Shown piece by piece: positions 26,663 to 35,265 of a stretch of 47,963 nucleotides of DNA (position 1 is its first letter; every line of letters starts with the position of its first letter). The notes beneath the pieces are model-generated. The model had not been told where the DNA came from, ran no database searches, and saw nothing but the letters and a program-made list of their open reading frames with translations. Origin of the DNA: Alphaproteobacteria bacterium. Its GTDB lineage: Bacteria > Pseudomonadota > Alphaproteobacteria > Sphingomonadales > Sphingomonadaceae. The position numbers and the translations under genes were made by a program. Where the stretch lies: assembly GCA_019232625.1 (NCBI GenBank), contig JAFANP010000066.1, positions 1 through 47,963 of the forward strand, read 5' to 3'.

Positions 26663-26671
26663 TGTGGATAA
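26663..26671 (-). promoter_or_regulatory. Perfect DnaA box (TTATCCACA on the minus strand)
   Basis: TGTGGATAA is the exact complement of the consensus DnaA box TTATCCACA. It lies in the leader of the small membrane protein gene, three bases before its AAGGGG ribosome binding site. A single box does not make an origin; it would suit DnaA-dependent control of this transcript. A nine-base match can arise by chance, so this is suggestive only. Confidence 0.4.
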
Positions 26672-26686
26672 TCAAGGGGATAAGTC

Positions 26687-26932
26687 GTGACGTACCTGGC
26701 CGCGGCGATATTTTTCACTCTCGTGCTGCTTGCCTCGATGGTTGCCCTTCACATGGAGGTGCGGCGTCACTGGGTGCAGATCGTGCTGGCGCTGCGCGGC
26801 GAGTGGCACGGCGTTCCCCACTACCGGATCGCGCCGGTGCGGCGGGTCCCCACGGTCAGGCCGTCGGTTCGCCCGGCGCCGACCCCGGCGGTGTCGATCT
26901 ACGAGCGGCTCCACCAGCTCGCAGCCTCCTGA
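26687..26932 (+). CDS. Small single-span membrane protein, probably LexA-regulated
   Basis: An 81-residue protein of unknown function. Residues about 3-22 (YLAAAIFFTLVLLASMVALH) form one membrane helix; the rest is basic and Pro/Arg-rich ([19 protein letters not shown]), then a short possible helix ([11 protein letters not shown]). The GTG start follows AAGGGG at 7 bases. The upstream region holds a LexA-type promoter and a DnaA box. The 3' end overlaps the convergent pssA gene by 77 bases. SOS-induced small membrane proteins that block division (SidA, DidA) are known in Caulobacter; this protein is longer and I cannot claim homology, only a similar design. Confidence 0.7.
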   Translation: MTYLAAAIFFTLVLLASMVALHMEVRRHWVQIVLALRGEWHGVPHYRIAPVRRVPTVRPSVRPAPTPAVSIYERLHQLAAS

Positions 26933-27674
26933 CCCGCGCATAGCTCGCGACGCTGAACGGGATCGAGGCGACGTAGAGGATCGCCGCAACGCTCAGCGTC
27001 TCCAGCGGCGCGACCGCAAGCGCCCCGCCGATCATCGCAACCGCCACGATCGCCTCCAGCCGGACGTTCCGGCGCAGCCTGAACGACGTCCAGGAGAAGG
27101 TTGCAAGGCTCGATATGGCGAGGAAGGCGACGAACGCCGCCCAGGGGGCGACCAGCCGGTAATCGTGCGTCCAGGTCCATTGCCGGTCGCTCGCCAGCCA
27201 CAGATAGAGGGGCAGCAGCATCAGCCCCGCCCCGGCGGGCGCCGGCACGCCGGTGAGAAAGCCCGCCGACTTGTGCGGCTGGTCCTCCGCGTCGATGCGG
27301 GCGTTGAACCGCGCGAGGCGCAGCGCCATGCAGACGGCGTAAGCGAGCGAAAACAGCCAGCCATAGCCCCGCGGCCAATATTGCAGGCTCCACAGGTACA
27401 TGATCACCGCCGGCGAGACCCCGAAGGCGATGTTGTCGGAGAGCGAGTCGAGCTCGGCGCCGAAGCGACTGGCGCCCTTCAGCATTCGGGCGATTCGACC
27501 GTCCATGCCGTCCAGCACCGCGGCGACGACGATCGCGGCGATCGCCTTTTCCCATTCCTCGCCGATCGCGAAGCGTATACCGGTAAGGCCCGAGCAGAGG
27601 GCGAGCGCGGTCACCGCATTGGGGACGACGGCGCGGAGCGGGATGCCGCGTCGCTCCCGCTCCTTTCCTCTCAC
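26856..27674 (-). CDS. pssA: CDP-diacylglycerol-serine O-phosphatidyltransferase
   Basis: A 272-residue inner-membrane enzyme that makes phosphatidylserine from CDP-diacylglycerol and serine. The CDP-alcohol phosphotransferase motif is complete: [20 protein letters not shown] then LSD, with Asp58, Gly59, Ala62, Arg63, Gly72, Asp76 and Asp80. Six to eight membrane spans follow. The ATG overlaps the psd stop, so psd-pssA form one unit leading to phosphatidylethanolamine. The 3' end is overlapped by the small membrane protein gene on the other strand. Confidence 0.95.
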   Translation of the reverse strand: MRGKERERRGIPLRAVVPNAVTALALCSGLTGIRFAIGEEWEKAIAAIVVAAVLDGMDGRIARMLKGASRFGAELDSLSDNIAFGVSPAVIMYLWSLQYWPRGYGWLFSLAYAVCMALRLARFNARIDAEDQPHKSAGFLTGVPAPAGAGLMLLPLYLWLASDRQWTWTHDYRLVAPWAAFVAFLAISSLATFSWTSFRLRRNVRLEAIVAVAMIGGALAVAPLETLSVAAILYVASIPFSVASYARVRRLRAGGAARRSTPPGSAPGEPTA

Positions 27675-28408
27675 TGGGCTACGCCCTCCAGCACCGCCGC
27701 CTCGCCGAGCTTGGCGATCACCGTCTCTCCGGCGATCGTGCGCTGGCCCAGCAGGATCCGCGACGCCGTGCCGGCCGGCAGGTAGACGTCGACCCGGCTG
27801 CCGAAGCGGATCAGGCCGACGCGCTGGCCGGCGGTGACATAGTCGCCCGCCTTGACCCAGGGGACGATCCGCCGGGCGACGAGGCCGGCGATCTGGGTGA
27901 AGCCGATCCGCGTGCCGTCCGACGCCTCGACCAGGAAATGCTGCCGTTCATTGTCCTCGCTCGCCTTGTCGAGATCGGCGTTCAGGAACTTGCCGGCGAT
28001 ATAGACCACCCGCTTGATCTCCCCCGCCACGGGGGCCCGGTTGATGTGGACGTCGAAGACCGACATGAAGATCGACACGCGGGTCATCGGCGCTTCGCCC
28101 AGCCCGTCCTCCCCCGCCAGCTCGCGGGGCGGCGGCACCGAGGCGATCATCGTCACCATGCCGTCGGCCGGGGCGATGATCAGCCCCTCCCCCTTGGGCG
28201 TGGTGCGGATCGGGTCGCGGAAGAAGGCGGCCACCCAGAGGCTGACGCCCGCCATGATCCAGCCCAGCCAGTCCCAGTCGATGAGGAACCAGAAGACGAG
28301 CGCGATGGCGACCGCGACGACGACGAACTTGCGTCCCTCGGGGTGGACCGCCGGCATGCGGTAACGGACGTTGGTGGTGACGAGGTCCGACTTTTCGAGC
28401 GAGGTCAT
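27671..28408 (-). CDS. psd: Phosphatidylserine decarboxylase (short form)
   Basis: A 245-residue decarboxylase that turns phosphatidylserine into phosphatidylethanolamine. Two N-terminal membrane segments ([33 protein letters not shown]) precede the catalytic part: [26 protein letters not shown] and the self-cleavage site [12 protein letters not shown], whose serine becomes the pyruvoyl group. The size and the GS cleavage motif are those of the short, archaeal-type Psd common in alphaproteobacteria. It is first in the psd-pssA pair. Confidence 0.95.
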   Translation of the reverse strand: MTSLEKSDLVTTNVRYRMPAVHPEGRKFVVVAVAIALVFWFLIDWDWLGWIMAGVSLWVAAFFRDPIRTTPKGEGLIIAPADGMVTMIASVPPPRELAGEDGLGEAPMTRVSIFMSVFDVHINRAPVAGEIKRVVYIAGKFLNADLDKASEDNERQHFLVEASDGTRIGFTQIAGLVARRIVPWVKAGDYVTAGQRVGLIRFGSRVDVYLPAGTASRILLGQRTIAGETVIAKLGEAAVLEGVAQ

Positions 28409-28516
28409 GACCCCGCCTCTATCTGCCTTGCCGACCCGATACAATCGCAACCGCCCGGGGGGAAATCGGGCGGCATCGTACTGGAGCGGCGCAGGTCCGC
28501 GTGTTAGGGCGCGCCG

Positions 28517-29425
28517 ATGTCGAGCGCTGCCCCCCAGGTGACGATCATCCTTCCCACCTACAATTGGAGCGCGGTGCTGCCTTTCTCCATCGCCAGCGCG
28601 CTCGGCCAGAGCTTCCAGGATTTCGAGCTGATCGTGGTCGGCGACGGCTGCACCGACGATTCCGCCGAGGTGGTGGCGTCGATCGGCGATCCCCGGGTGC
28701 AGTGGGTGAACCTCGCCGCCAATGCCGGGCATCAATCCGGGCCGAACAACGAGGGGCTCCGCCGGGCCCGCGGCGCGCTGGTCGCCTATCTCGGCCATGA
28801 CGACCTCTGGCTGCCCCACCATCTCGCCTGCCTCGTCGCGGCCGTCGACTCGGGCGCGGACATGGCGTTCGGCTTCGTCAGGATGGTGCCGGCCGAGCCG
28901 AAGCTTCAGCGCGCCGCGCTCGCCGAACGCTATCTTCCGGGGATGTGGATCGCCCCGACCGCGACCGTCCACCGCCGCGCCCTGACGGAGCGGCTGGGGG
29001 GCTGGCGCAGCTACCGCGACCTCGCCGTCGATCCGGAGACCGAGCTGTGGAGCCGCTTCCACGCCGCCGGCGCGCGCATCGCGCCCGTCAAGCGGCTGAC
29101 GGCGGTGAAGTTTCCGGCCGCCGCCCGCCGCGGGGTCTATCGCGAGCGGCCGAGCCACGAGCAGGCGGCCTGGCTCGCCCGGATCCGCGGGGAGCCAGCG
29201 CTCGAGGCTGTGGAGCTCGCCCGCGCGGCGTCGGAAATGGCGACGGCCGCGCGCGAGCAGCCGTTCCGGACGCTCGTCGGGCAGGTGCTGCGGCGCGGCA
29301 CCCGCGGCATGGCCCGGCGGCTGGGGTGGCGCGAGGCGAGGCGGGAGCCGGGCGAGGCCGTCACCCGGCGGCGCGCCTTGAAAGGGCTGGAGCCCATCCC
29401 GAACATGCCGGGAGAGCCAGGATGA
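28517..29425 (+). CDS. Family 2 glycosyltransferase
   Basis: A 302-residue GT-A fold glycosyltransferase, soluble or peripheral. It starts [20 protein letters not shown], has [17 protein letters not shown] for the nucleotide-sugar site, and a DxD-like GHDDLW near residues 93-98. There is no membrane segment, so it should add sugar to a lipid or peptide acceptor on the cytoplasmic side. The C-terminal 60 residues are Arg/Ala-rich and without a known motif. The stop overlaps the ATG of the cupin gene, which points to a shared surface-glycan role. Confidence 0.88.
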   Translation: MSSAAPQVTIILPTYNWSAVLPFSIASALGQSFQDFELIVVGDGCTDDSAEVVASIGDPRVQWVNLAANAGHQSGPNNEGLRRARGALVAYLGHDDLWLPHHLACLVAAVDSGADMAFGFVRMVPAEPKLQRAALAERYLPGMWIAPTATVHRRALTERLGGWRSYRDLAVDPETELWSRFHAAGARIAPVKRLTAVKFPAAARRGVYRERPSHEQAAWLARIRGEPALEAVELARAASEMATAAREQPFRTLVGQVLRRGTRGMARRLGWREARREPGEAVTRRRALKGLEPIPNMPGEPG

Positions 29426-29970
29426 TCGAAGGCGCCATCAGGGACGGTGCGCTCAATACGCCCGAGTGGCAGATGCTGCGCTCGCCGATCGAGGGCGTCC
29501 ACGTGCGCGAGGTGCTGCACGTGCCGCGCGACCACGGCATCGTCACCGAGATGTACCGGCCGGAATGGGACCCTAGCGGCCTGCCCGTCGTCCACGCCTA
29601 CCAGTCCCGCCTCTTCCCAGGCGCGATCGGGGCGTGGAGCTGCCATGCCGTCAACATCGACCGGCTGTTCGTCAACCAGGGGCACGTCAAGCTCGTCCTC
29701 TACGACGGGCGCGAGGACAGCCCCACCTACGGCCGCGTCAACGAATATCATGTGGGGGACGCGCGGCCGACCTTCGTCGTCCTGCCGCCGGGCGTATGGC
29801 ACGGGCTTCAGAATCTCGGCAGCGGCGACGCGCTGATGATCAACTTCCCCTCGAACGCCTACGATTACGACGCGCCCGACCATTACCGTCTGCCGATGGA
29901 CACCGACGCCATCCCTTATCGCTGGGGCGGAACGGGCGCCGCGCGGCTGCGCAAGGACGCGCGGGGCTGA
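29422..29970 (+). CDS. RmlC-like cupin (dTDP-4-dehydrorhamnose 3,5-epimerase related)
   Basis: A 182-residue cupin with the general layout of dTDP-4-dehydrorhamnose 3,5-epimerases: an N-terminal [20 protein letters not shown] strand pair, [21 protein letters not shown], then [27 protein letters not shown]. The typical KGVVRGLHxQ histidine segment is replaced by GAIGAWSCH, so true epimerase activity is uncertain. It starts inside the glycosyltransferase stop (ATGA). No rmlA, rmlB or rmlD is nearby. I infer a part in sugar modification for a cell-surface glycan. Confidence 0.8.
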   Translation: MIEGAIRDGALNTPEWQMLRSPIEGVHVREVLHVPRDHGIVTEMYRPEWDPSGLPVVHAYQSRLFPGAIGAWSCHAVNIDRLFVNQGHVKLVLYDGREDSPTYGRVNEYHVGDARPTFVVLPPGVWHGLQNLGSGDALMINFPSNAYDYDAPDHYRLPMDTDAIPYRWGGTGAARLRKDARG

Positions 29971-29996
29971 GCGGACGCGCGGCGCGCGAAGGGCCG

Positions 29997-30025
29997 TTGA
30001 TCGGCGCTCCGCCACCCCCTATGCC
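29997..30025 (+). promoter_or_regulatory. Likely icd promoter
   Basis: TTGATC at 29997-30002, a 17-base spacer and TATGCC at 30020-30025 lie 39 bases before the icd ATG. The -35 is close to consensus and the -10 is weak. Read by eye only. Confidence 0.35.
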
Positions 30026-30064
30026 GCGCCGCAATCCCATTTCAGCCGAGGAAAGCCCCGCCGC

Positions 30065-31291
30065 ATGGCCAAGATCAAGGTGACCAACCCCGTCGTCGAG
30101 CTCGACGGCGACGAGATGACCCGCATCATCTGGCAGTGGATCCGCGAGCGGCTGATCCTGCCCTATCTCGACGTCGACCTCATCTATTTCGACCTCGGCA
30201 TGGAGAATCGCGATGCGACGGACGACCGGGTGACGATCGAATCGGCCGAGGCGATCAAGAAGCACGGCGTCGGCGTCAAATGCGCCACCATCACCCCCGA
30301 CGAGGCGCGGGTCGAGGAATTCGGCCTCAAGAAGATGTGGAAGTCGCCCAACGGCACGATCCGCAACATCCTCGGCGGAGTCGTCTTCCGCGAGCCGATC
30401 GTCATCGAGAACGTCCCGCGCCTCATCCCCGGCTGGACCGACCCGATCGTCGTCGGCCGCCACGCCTTCGGCGACCAGTATAAGGCGACCGATTTCCTCA
30501 TTCCCGGCAAGGGCAAGCTGACCATCAAGTGGGTGGGCGAGGACGGCCGGGAGATCGAGCACGAGGTGTTCGACTTCCCCGGCTCCGGGGTCGCCATGGG
30601 CATGTACAATCTCGACGAATCGATCCGCGACTTCGCCCATGCCTGCTTCAACTACGGCCTGCAGCGGCAATGGCCGGTCTACCTCTCCACCAAGAACACC
30701 ATCCTCAAGGCCTATGACGGCCGCTTCAAGGATATCTTCCAGGAGATTTTCGACAGCGAATACAAGGGGAAGTTCGCCGAGGCCGGCATCGAGTATCAGC
30801 ACCGCCTGATCGACGACATGGTCGCGTCCGCGCTGAAATGGAGCGGCAAGTTCGTCTGGGCCTGCAAGAATTACGACGGCGACGTCCAGTCCGACCAGGT
30901 CGCCCAGGGTTTCGGATCGCTCGGGCTGATGACCTCCATCCTGATGTCTCCGGATGGCAAGACGGTGGAGGCGGAGGCCGCGCACGGCACCGTCACCCGC
31001 CACTATCGCATGCACCAGCAGGGCAAGGCGACCTCGACCAACCCCATCGCCTCGATCTTCGCCTGGACGGGCGGCCTCAAGTTCCGCGGCCGCTTCGACG
31101 GCACGCCGGAGGTGACCCGCTTCGCCGAGACGCTGGAGCGCGTATGCATCGAGACGGTGGAGCAGGGCCAGATGACCAAGGACCTCGCCATCCTCATCGG
31201 CCCCGAGCAGAGCTGGATGACCACCGAGCAGTTCTTCGAAGCGATACGGACGAACCTGGAAAAGGCGATGTCGGCGGCCGAGCCCGCCTAG
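30065..31291 (+). CDS. icd: NADP-dependent isocitrate dehydrogenase
   Basis: A 408-residue citric-acid-cycle enzyme of the homodimeric, eukaryote-like type, which oxidises isocitrate to 2-oxoglutarate. Motifs: [18 protein letters not shown], the substrate site [19 protein letters not shown], the metal site [19 protein letters not shown], and [20 protein letters not shown] for NADP. Length is normal. Its TAG stop shares the sequence CTAG with the stop of the convergent Vps62-like gene. Confidence 0.97.
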   Translation: MAKIKVTNPVVELDGDEMTRIIWQWIRERLILPYLDVDLIYFDLGMENRDATDDRVTIESAEAIKKHGVGVKCATITPDEARVEEFGLKKMWKSPNGTIRNILGGVVFREPIVIENVPRLIPGWTDPIVVGRHAFGDQYKATDFLIPGKGKLTIKWVGEDGREIEHEVFDFPGSGVAMGMYNLDESIRDFAHACFNYGLQRQWPVYLSTKNTILKAYDGRFKDIFQEIFDSEYKGKFAEAGIEYQHRLIDDMVASALKWSGKFVWACKNYDGDVQSDQVAQGFGSLGLMTSILMSPDGKTVEAEAAHGTVTRHYRMHQQGKATSTNPIASIFAWTGGLKFRGRFDGTPEVTRFAETLERVCIETVEQGQMTKDLAILIGPEQSWMTTEQFFEAIRTNLEKAMSAAEPA

Positions 31292-31908
31292 GCGCGACGC
31301 GGATCCTGCAATTCCGGGGACGATTGGATCAGCATGGCCAGGTTCAACCCGGTGTCGCCGGCATATTCGTCGCTGAGCACGGTCGTCGGGAGCCACTGGC
31401 CCGGTTGCAGCGGCGTTTGGCTGAAGGGGATGCTCAGATCGCCATTGTGGCTCGTCCAATGCTGGCCGCGGTCGCTCCAATATTCGAGCGACCCTGTCGG
31501 CTGGCAGAGGCTCTGGGCTAGGCACCAGTAATTCTCGGCAATCGGCGGAGCATCCGTGTTGCCCATCGCCACGCCGAGCGCCACGAAGCCCTGCGGTGCG
31601 ATCGGCCAGTAATAGGCGATGGACGAAGGGTTGCCCGATCCATGGTCGTCGAGGATCCAGACGAAGTCCGTGGGATGGGCCAGCAGATCTTCCTGCCCAG
31701 GCAGCGGAGCGATCAACTGGAGCTTGTCGCTCCATCCGGGCTGATAATCCCGAACCATATAATCGCCGCAGGGTCGAAAATCGTCCGTTCGCCGGCCCGC
31801 GAAGGTAAAGAAGGTGCTGCCGTCCACCTGCGAATACCACAAGGCATAGAAATCCTGGTCGTCGGCAGCCGTGACCGAGAAGGGCAAAGCAGGTTCGCGT
31901 TCGGACAT
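31288..31908 (-). CDS. Vps62-like (DUF946-type) protein
   Basis: A 206-residue soluble protein with no signal peptide. The stretch [55 protein letters not shown] and [10 protein letters not shown] resembles the repeat unit of the Vps62/DUF946 family, known mainly from fungi, plants and some bacteria. In this family the aromatic W-P-x-x-P-x-GF/YVALG motif is the hallmark. No biochemical role is established. The DNA is visibly less GC-rich than its neighbours, which suggests recent transfer. The ATG follows AGGAGACG at a good distance. Assignment rests on motif memory and needs a profile search. Confidence 0.65.
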   Translation of the reverse strand: MSEREPALPFSVTAADDQDFYALWYSQVDGSTFFTFAGRRTDDFRPCGDYMVRDYQPGWSDKLQLIAPLPGQEDLLAHPTDFVWILDDHGSGNPSSIAYYWPIAPQGFVALGVAMGNTDAPPIAENYWCLAQSLCQPTGSLEYWSDRGQHWTSHNGDLSIPFSQTPLQPGQWLPTTVLSDEYAGDTGLNLAMLIQSSPELQDPRRA

Positions 31909-32043
31909 AATCGTCTCCTGGAGTGGGGCCGCCTTCAGCCGCCGCCGCACGATAGAGAAAAATCGCGCCGTGGTAATGGAGTGATCCGCCCGGCGACCAT
32001 GCCGCCCGCAGCCGGCCGTGACGCACCCGGTCGTCGGCCATGG

Positions 32044-32071
32044 CTGACATTGGCGCGCGATCCGGCATAAA
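32044..32071 (+). promoter_or_regulatory. Promoter of the antiporter gene, apparently leaderless
   Basis: CTGACA at 32044-32049, a 16-base spacer and CATAAA at 32066-32071. Transcription would begin about 7 bases later, at the ATG (32078) itself, and the AAAGGCGGG just before the ATG is too close for a normal ribosome binding site. Confidence 0.4.
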
Positions 32072-32077
32072 GGCGGG

Positions 32078-33886
32078 ATGGCTCCCGGATTCGAGAACTC
32101 CGCGCTCAGCGACGCGCTCGTCATCCTCGGCGCCGCGGGCATCGTCATCCCCGCCTTCGCCCGTCTTCGGGTGAGCCCGGTGATCGGCTTCATCCTCGTC
32201 GGCATGCTGGCCGGGCCGGCGGGGCTCGGCGCGCTCGTCGGCAGCCAGCCCTGGCTCGGCTTCGTCACCATCTCCAACCCCCACGCCATCGAGCCGTTCG
32301 CCGAGTTCGGCATCATCCTCCTCCTCTTCTCGATCGGCCTCGAGCTCTCCTTCCGCCGCCTTTGGGGCATGCGGCGGCAGGTGTTCGGCCTCGGCGCCTC
32401 CGAGCTGCTGCTCTCCGCCGCGCTCATCGCCCTCGCGCTTCACCTCATGGGCCAGAGCTGGGGCGGCGCCGCCGGCCTCGGCCTCGCCCTCGCCTTGTCC
32501 TCGACGGCGCTGGTCCTGCCGCTGGTCGGAGCGGCGACTCCGGTCGGCCGCTCCGCCCTCGCCATGCTGCTGTTCGAGGATCTCGCCATCGTGCCGATCA
32601 TCTTCTTCCTCGGCGCGCTGGCGCCGCAGGGCGGAGCCGGCTGGGCGGACCTGCTGCGCACCTTCCTCATCGGCGCAGCGCTGGTCGCGGCGATGATGCT
32701 GCTCGGCCGCCTGCTCCTGCCGCGCCTGTTCGCTCAGGCGGCGCGGACGAAGAGCCCGGAGCTGTTCCTCTCGGCGAGCCTGCTGGTCGTGATCGTCGCC
32801 AGCCTCGCCACCGGCGCCGCCGGCCTCTCCCCGATCGTCGGCGCGATCGTCGCCGGCCTTCTCATCGCCGAGACCGACTATCGCAGCGAGGTGGAGGTCA
32901 TCACCGCGCCGTTCCGGGGCCTCGCCCTCGGCGTGTTCCTGATCACCGTCGGCATGTCGCTCGACCTGCGGCTCATCCTGCGCAACTGGGAGGGGCTCGC
33001 CGCCGCGCTCGCCGGCGTCGTCCTGGTCAAGGCGCTGGTCACCGGCGGGCTGCTGCGCCTTTCAGCCGAGCGCAAGGCGGTGGCGGCGGAAGCGGGCCTG
33101 CTCATGGCGTCCCCTTCCGAGACCACCCTCGTCGTGCTCGCCGCCGCCGCGTCCGCCGGCCTGATCACCGCCGAGACCGCGGCCTTCTGGACCATCGTCA
33201 CCGCGCTCGGCCTCACCGTCACGCCGCTGCTCGCCCGTATCGGCCGCGCCGCCGCCCGGCGCGCCGACGGCGGCGATGCGGATTCCTCGGTCGCCGTCGG
33301 CACCGGCGAGGCGGCGCCGGACGTGGTGATCATCGGCTTCGGCCGCGTCGGCCGGCTCGTCGCCGAGATGCTGGCCAATCACGGCCGCTCCTATGTCGCG
33401 GTCGATTCCGGGGTCGACAACGTCGCCGCCTGCCGCCGCGAAGGCTTTCCCGTGATCTTCGGCGACGTCGCCCGGCCGGAATTGATGGACCGGCTGAACC
33501 TCGGCCATGCCAGCGCCCTCGTCCTCACCATGGACGATCCGGTGCTCACCGTGCGGCTGACCAAGAAGGTCCGCGCCTGGTGCCCCGGCCTCACCATCGT
33601 CGCCCGCGCCCGCGACGCCTCGCACGCCGCCGAGCTCTACAAGGCCGGCGCGTCCGACGCCGTGCCCGAGACGCTCGAAAGCTCGCTGCAGCTTTCCGAG
33701 GCGGTGCTCGTCGACCTCGGCATCGCCATGGGTCCGGTCATCGCCTCGATCCACGAGAAGCGCGCCCAGCTCAGGCAGGAGATCATGGAGCAGGGCCAGC
33801 TCAGCCACGCCCCGGCGCTGAAGCCCACCCGGCGCCTGCGCGACGCCAAGCCGCAAGCCCCCGCCCCGCCTCCGGCCTCGTCGTGA
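32078..33886 (+). CDS. KefB-type cation/proton antiporter (CPA2) with RCK domain
   Basis: A 602-residue protein with a CPA2 membrane domain of about 12 spans (1-390) and a TrkA-N/RCK domain (about 408-525). Membrane motifs include FILVGMLAGPAGL, EFGIILLLFSIGLELSF, LALALSSTALVLPLV and the ion-binding LLFEDLAIVPIIF. The RCK part has the NAD-binding loop VVIIGFGRVGRLVAEML followed by an acidic residue in YVAVDSG. By family it exchanges potassium or sodium for protons and is gated by nucleotide or thiol ligands. No KefF-like partner is adjacent. Confidence 0.92.
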   Translation: MAPGFENSALSDALVILGAAGIVIPAFARLRVSPVIGFILVGMLAGPAGLGALVGSQPWLGFVTISNPHAIEPFAEFGIILLLFSIGLELSFRRLWGMRRQVFGLGASELLLSAALIALALHLMGQSWGGAAGLGLALALSSTALVLPLVGAATPVGRSALAMLLFEDLAIVPIIFFLGALAPQGGAGWADLLRTFLIGAALVAAMMLLGRLLLPRLFAQAARTKSPELFLSASLLVVIVASLATGAAGLSPIVGAIVAGLLIAETDYRSEVEVITAPFRGLALGVFLITVGMSLDLRLILRNWEGLAAALAGVVLVKALVTGGLLRLSAERKAVAAEAGLLMASPSETTLVVLAAAASAGLITAETAAFWTIVTALGLTVTPLLARIGRAAARRADGGDADSSVAVGTGEAAPDVVIIGFGRVGRLVAEMLANHGRSYVAVDSGVDNVAACRREGFPVIFGDVARPELMDRLNLGHASALVLTMDDPVLTVRLTKKVRAWCPGLTIVARARDASHAAELYKAGASDAVPETLESSLQLSEAVLVDLGIAMGPVIASIHEKRAQLRQEIMEQGQLSHAPALKPTRRLRDAKPQAPAPPPASS

Positions 33887-34015
33887 CCCCGATCCGGGCT
33901 TCGCTCCTCGCTCCCTGAAGCGGATGGCTCCCCGGCCCGCCGAGCCGCCGCGCATCCCCCGTGACAAGCGGCCCGCCGCCTGCTAGTCGTTCCCTCTCCG
34001 TTCCTGGAGGAGGCG

Positions 34016-35263
34016 ATGGCGAAGAGATCGGGCAGCGCGGACCTTCCGCTCCACGGCGGCCGGGTGCCGGCGTGGCTGGGGGAGCGCATGACCCGGCTCG
34101 GCACCGTCATCGCCGAGGCGATCGTCCACCATGAAGGGCGCGACGCCCTCCTCGCGCGCCTCGCCCACCCCTTCTGGTTTCAGTCGTTCGGCGCCGTGAT
34201 GGGGATGGACTGGCATTCGTCGGGCATCACCACCAGCGTGATCGGCGCCCTGAAGCGCGGCCTCAACCCGCGCGCCGGCGAGCTCGGCCTCCGCGTCTGC
34301 GGCGGGCGGGGCAAGCATTCGCGCGCGACTCCGGCCGAGCTTTCCGCGGCCGGCGAGGCGGCGGGGTTCGACGGCGCCGCGCTGGCCCGCGCCAGCCGCC
34401 TCGTCGCCAAGGTGGACAGCGCGGCGGTGCAAGACGGCTTCGACCTCTATCTTCACGGCTTCGTCGTCGCCGACGACGGCAAATGGGCGGTGATCCAGCA
34501 GGGCATGAACGGCGAGCGCCGCACCGCCCGCCGATACCACTGGCTTTCCGAGGGCCTCACCAGCTTCGTCGATTCGCCCCATGCGGCGATCGAGGGGCGG
34601 CGCCAGGGCACGATCCTCAACCTCGCCGACCGCCGCGCCGGCGCGTCGCGCGCCGCCCAGCTCGATCTGCTCACCGCGCTCGGTCCGGACCGGCTCGCCC
34701 GCGAGGCCGCCTCGGTCGAGCGCGTGCCGGCGCCGGCGCCCGCCGAGCCGACGCTCCCGCATCTGTCGCTGCCCGACCGTCACGACGTCCGCGCCGGCGA
34801 CGTCGTCCTGCGCCGCCTCCACGCGACCCTGGCCGCCGCCGCCGAGGCGGGGCCGAAGGACTTTCCGGAGCTGCTCCTCGTCCCGGGAGTGGGCGCCCGC
34901 ACCGTCCGCTCGCTGGCGATGGTCGCCGAGGTGATCCACGGCGCCCCCGCCCGCTTCGCCGACCCGGCCCGCTTCTCCCTCGCCCATGGCGGCAAGGACC
35001 GTCATCCCTTCCCGGTGCCGCTCAAGGTCTACGACAAGACGATCGGCGTGCTGAGGTCGGCGGTGGAGCAGGCGAAGCTCGGCCGCGACGAGAAGCTCTC
35101 CGCCATCCGCCGCCTCGACGAGCAGGCCCGGCGGCTGGAGGCCCACGTCTCCGGCCCCTCCCTAGGCGCCGTGCTGGCGGAGGAACGGGCGCGAAGCCAC
35201 GAATATGGCGGCCGCAGCGTCTTCGGCTGGGAGCCGCCCGCCACCGGACAAAGCGCCGCCTGA
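34016..35263 (+). CDS. DUF763 domain-containing protein
   Basis: A 415-residue protein of the DUF763 family, found in archaea and scattered bacteria and without known function. The N-terminus ADLPLHGGRVPAWLGERMTRL is the family hallmark, followed by FQSFGAVMGMDWHSSGITTS, RVCGGRGKHSRATPAEL and MNGERRTARRYHWLS. A helix-hairpin-helix-like segment, LLLVPGVGARTVRSLAMVAEV, near residue 290 suggests nucleic-acid binding. The C-terminal third is charged and helical. The ATG follows GGAGGAGG. It is followed directly by a tandem REP-like repeat. Confidence 0.85.
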   Translation: MAKRSGSADLPLHGGRVPAWLGERMTRLGTVIAEAIVHHEGRDALLARLAHPFWFQSFGAVMGMDWHSSGITTSVIGALKRGLNPRAGELGLRVCGGRGKHSRATPAELSAAGEAAGFDGAALARASRLVAKVDSAAVQDGFDLYLHGFVVADDGKWAVIQQGMNGERRTARRYHWLSEGLTSFVDSPHAAIEGRRQGTILNLADRRAGASRAAQLDLLTALGPDRLAREAASVERVPAPAPAEPTLPHLSLPDRHDVRAGDVVLRRLHATLAAAAEAGPKDFPELLLVPGVGARTVRSLAMVAEVIHGAPARFADPARFSLAHGGKDRHPFPVPLKVYDKTIGVLRSAVEQAKLGRDEKLSAIRRLDEQARRLEAHVSGPSLGAVLAEERARSHEYGGRSVFGWEPPATGQSAA

Positions 35264-35265
35264 AG

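Noticed and set aside
26663-26671. A replication origin
   Set aside because: Only one DnaA box is visible, with no AT-rich unwinding region or cluster of boxes, and no dnaA, hemE or parAB nearby.
29840-32443. An 867-codon frame antisense to icd and through the Vps62-like gene
   Set aside because: It runs through icd on the opposite strand and has the low-complexity acidic composition typical of shadow frames; icd is certain.
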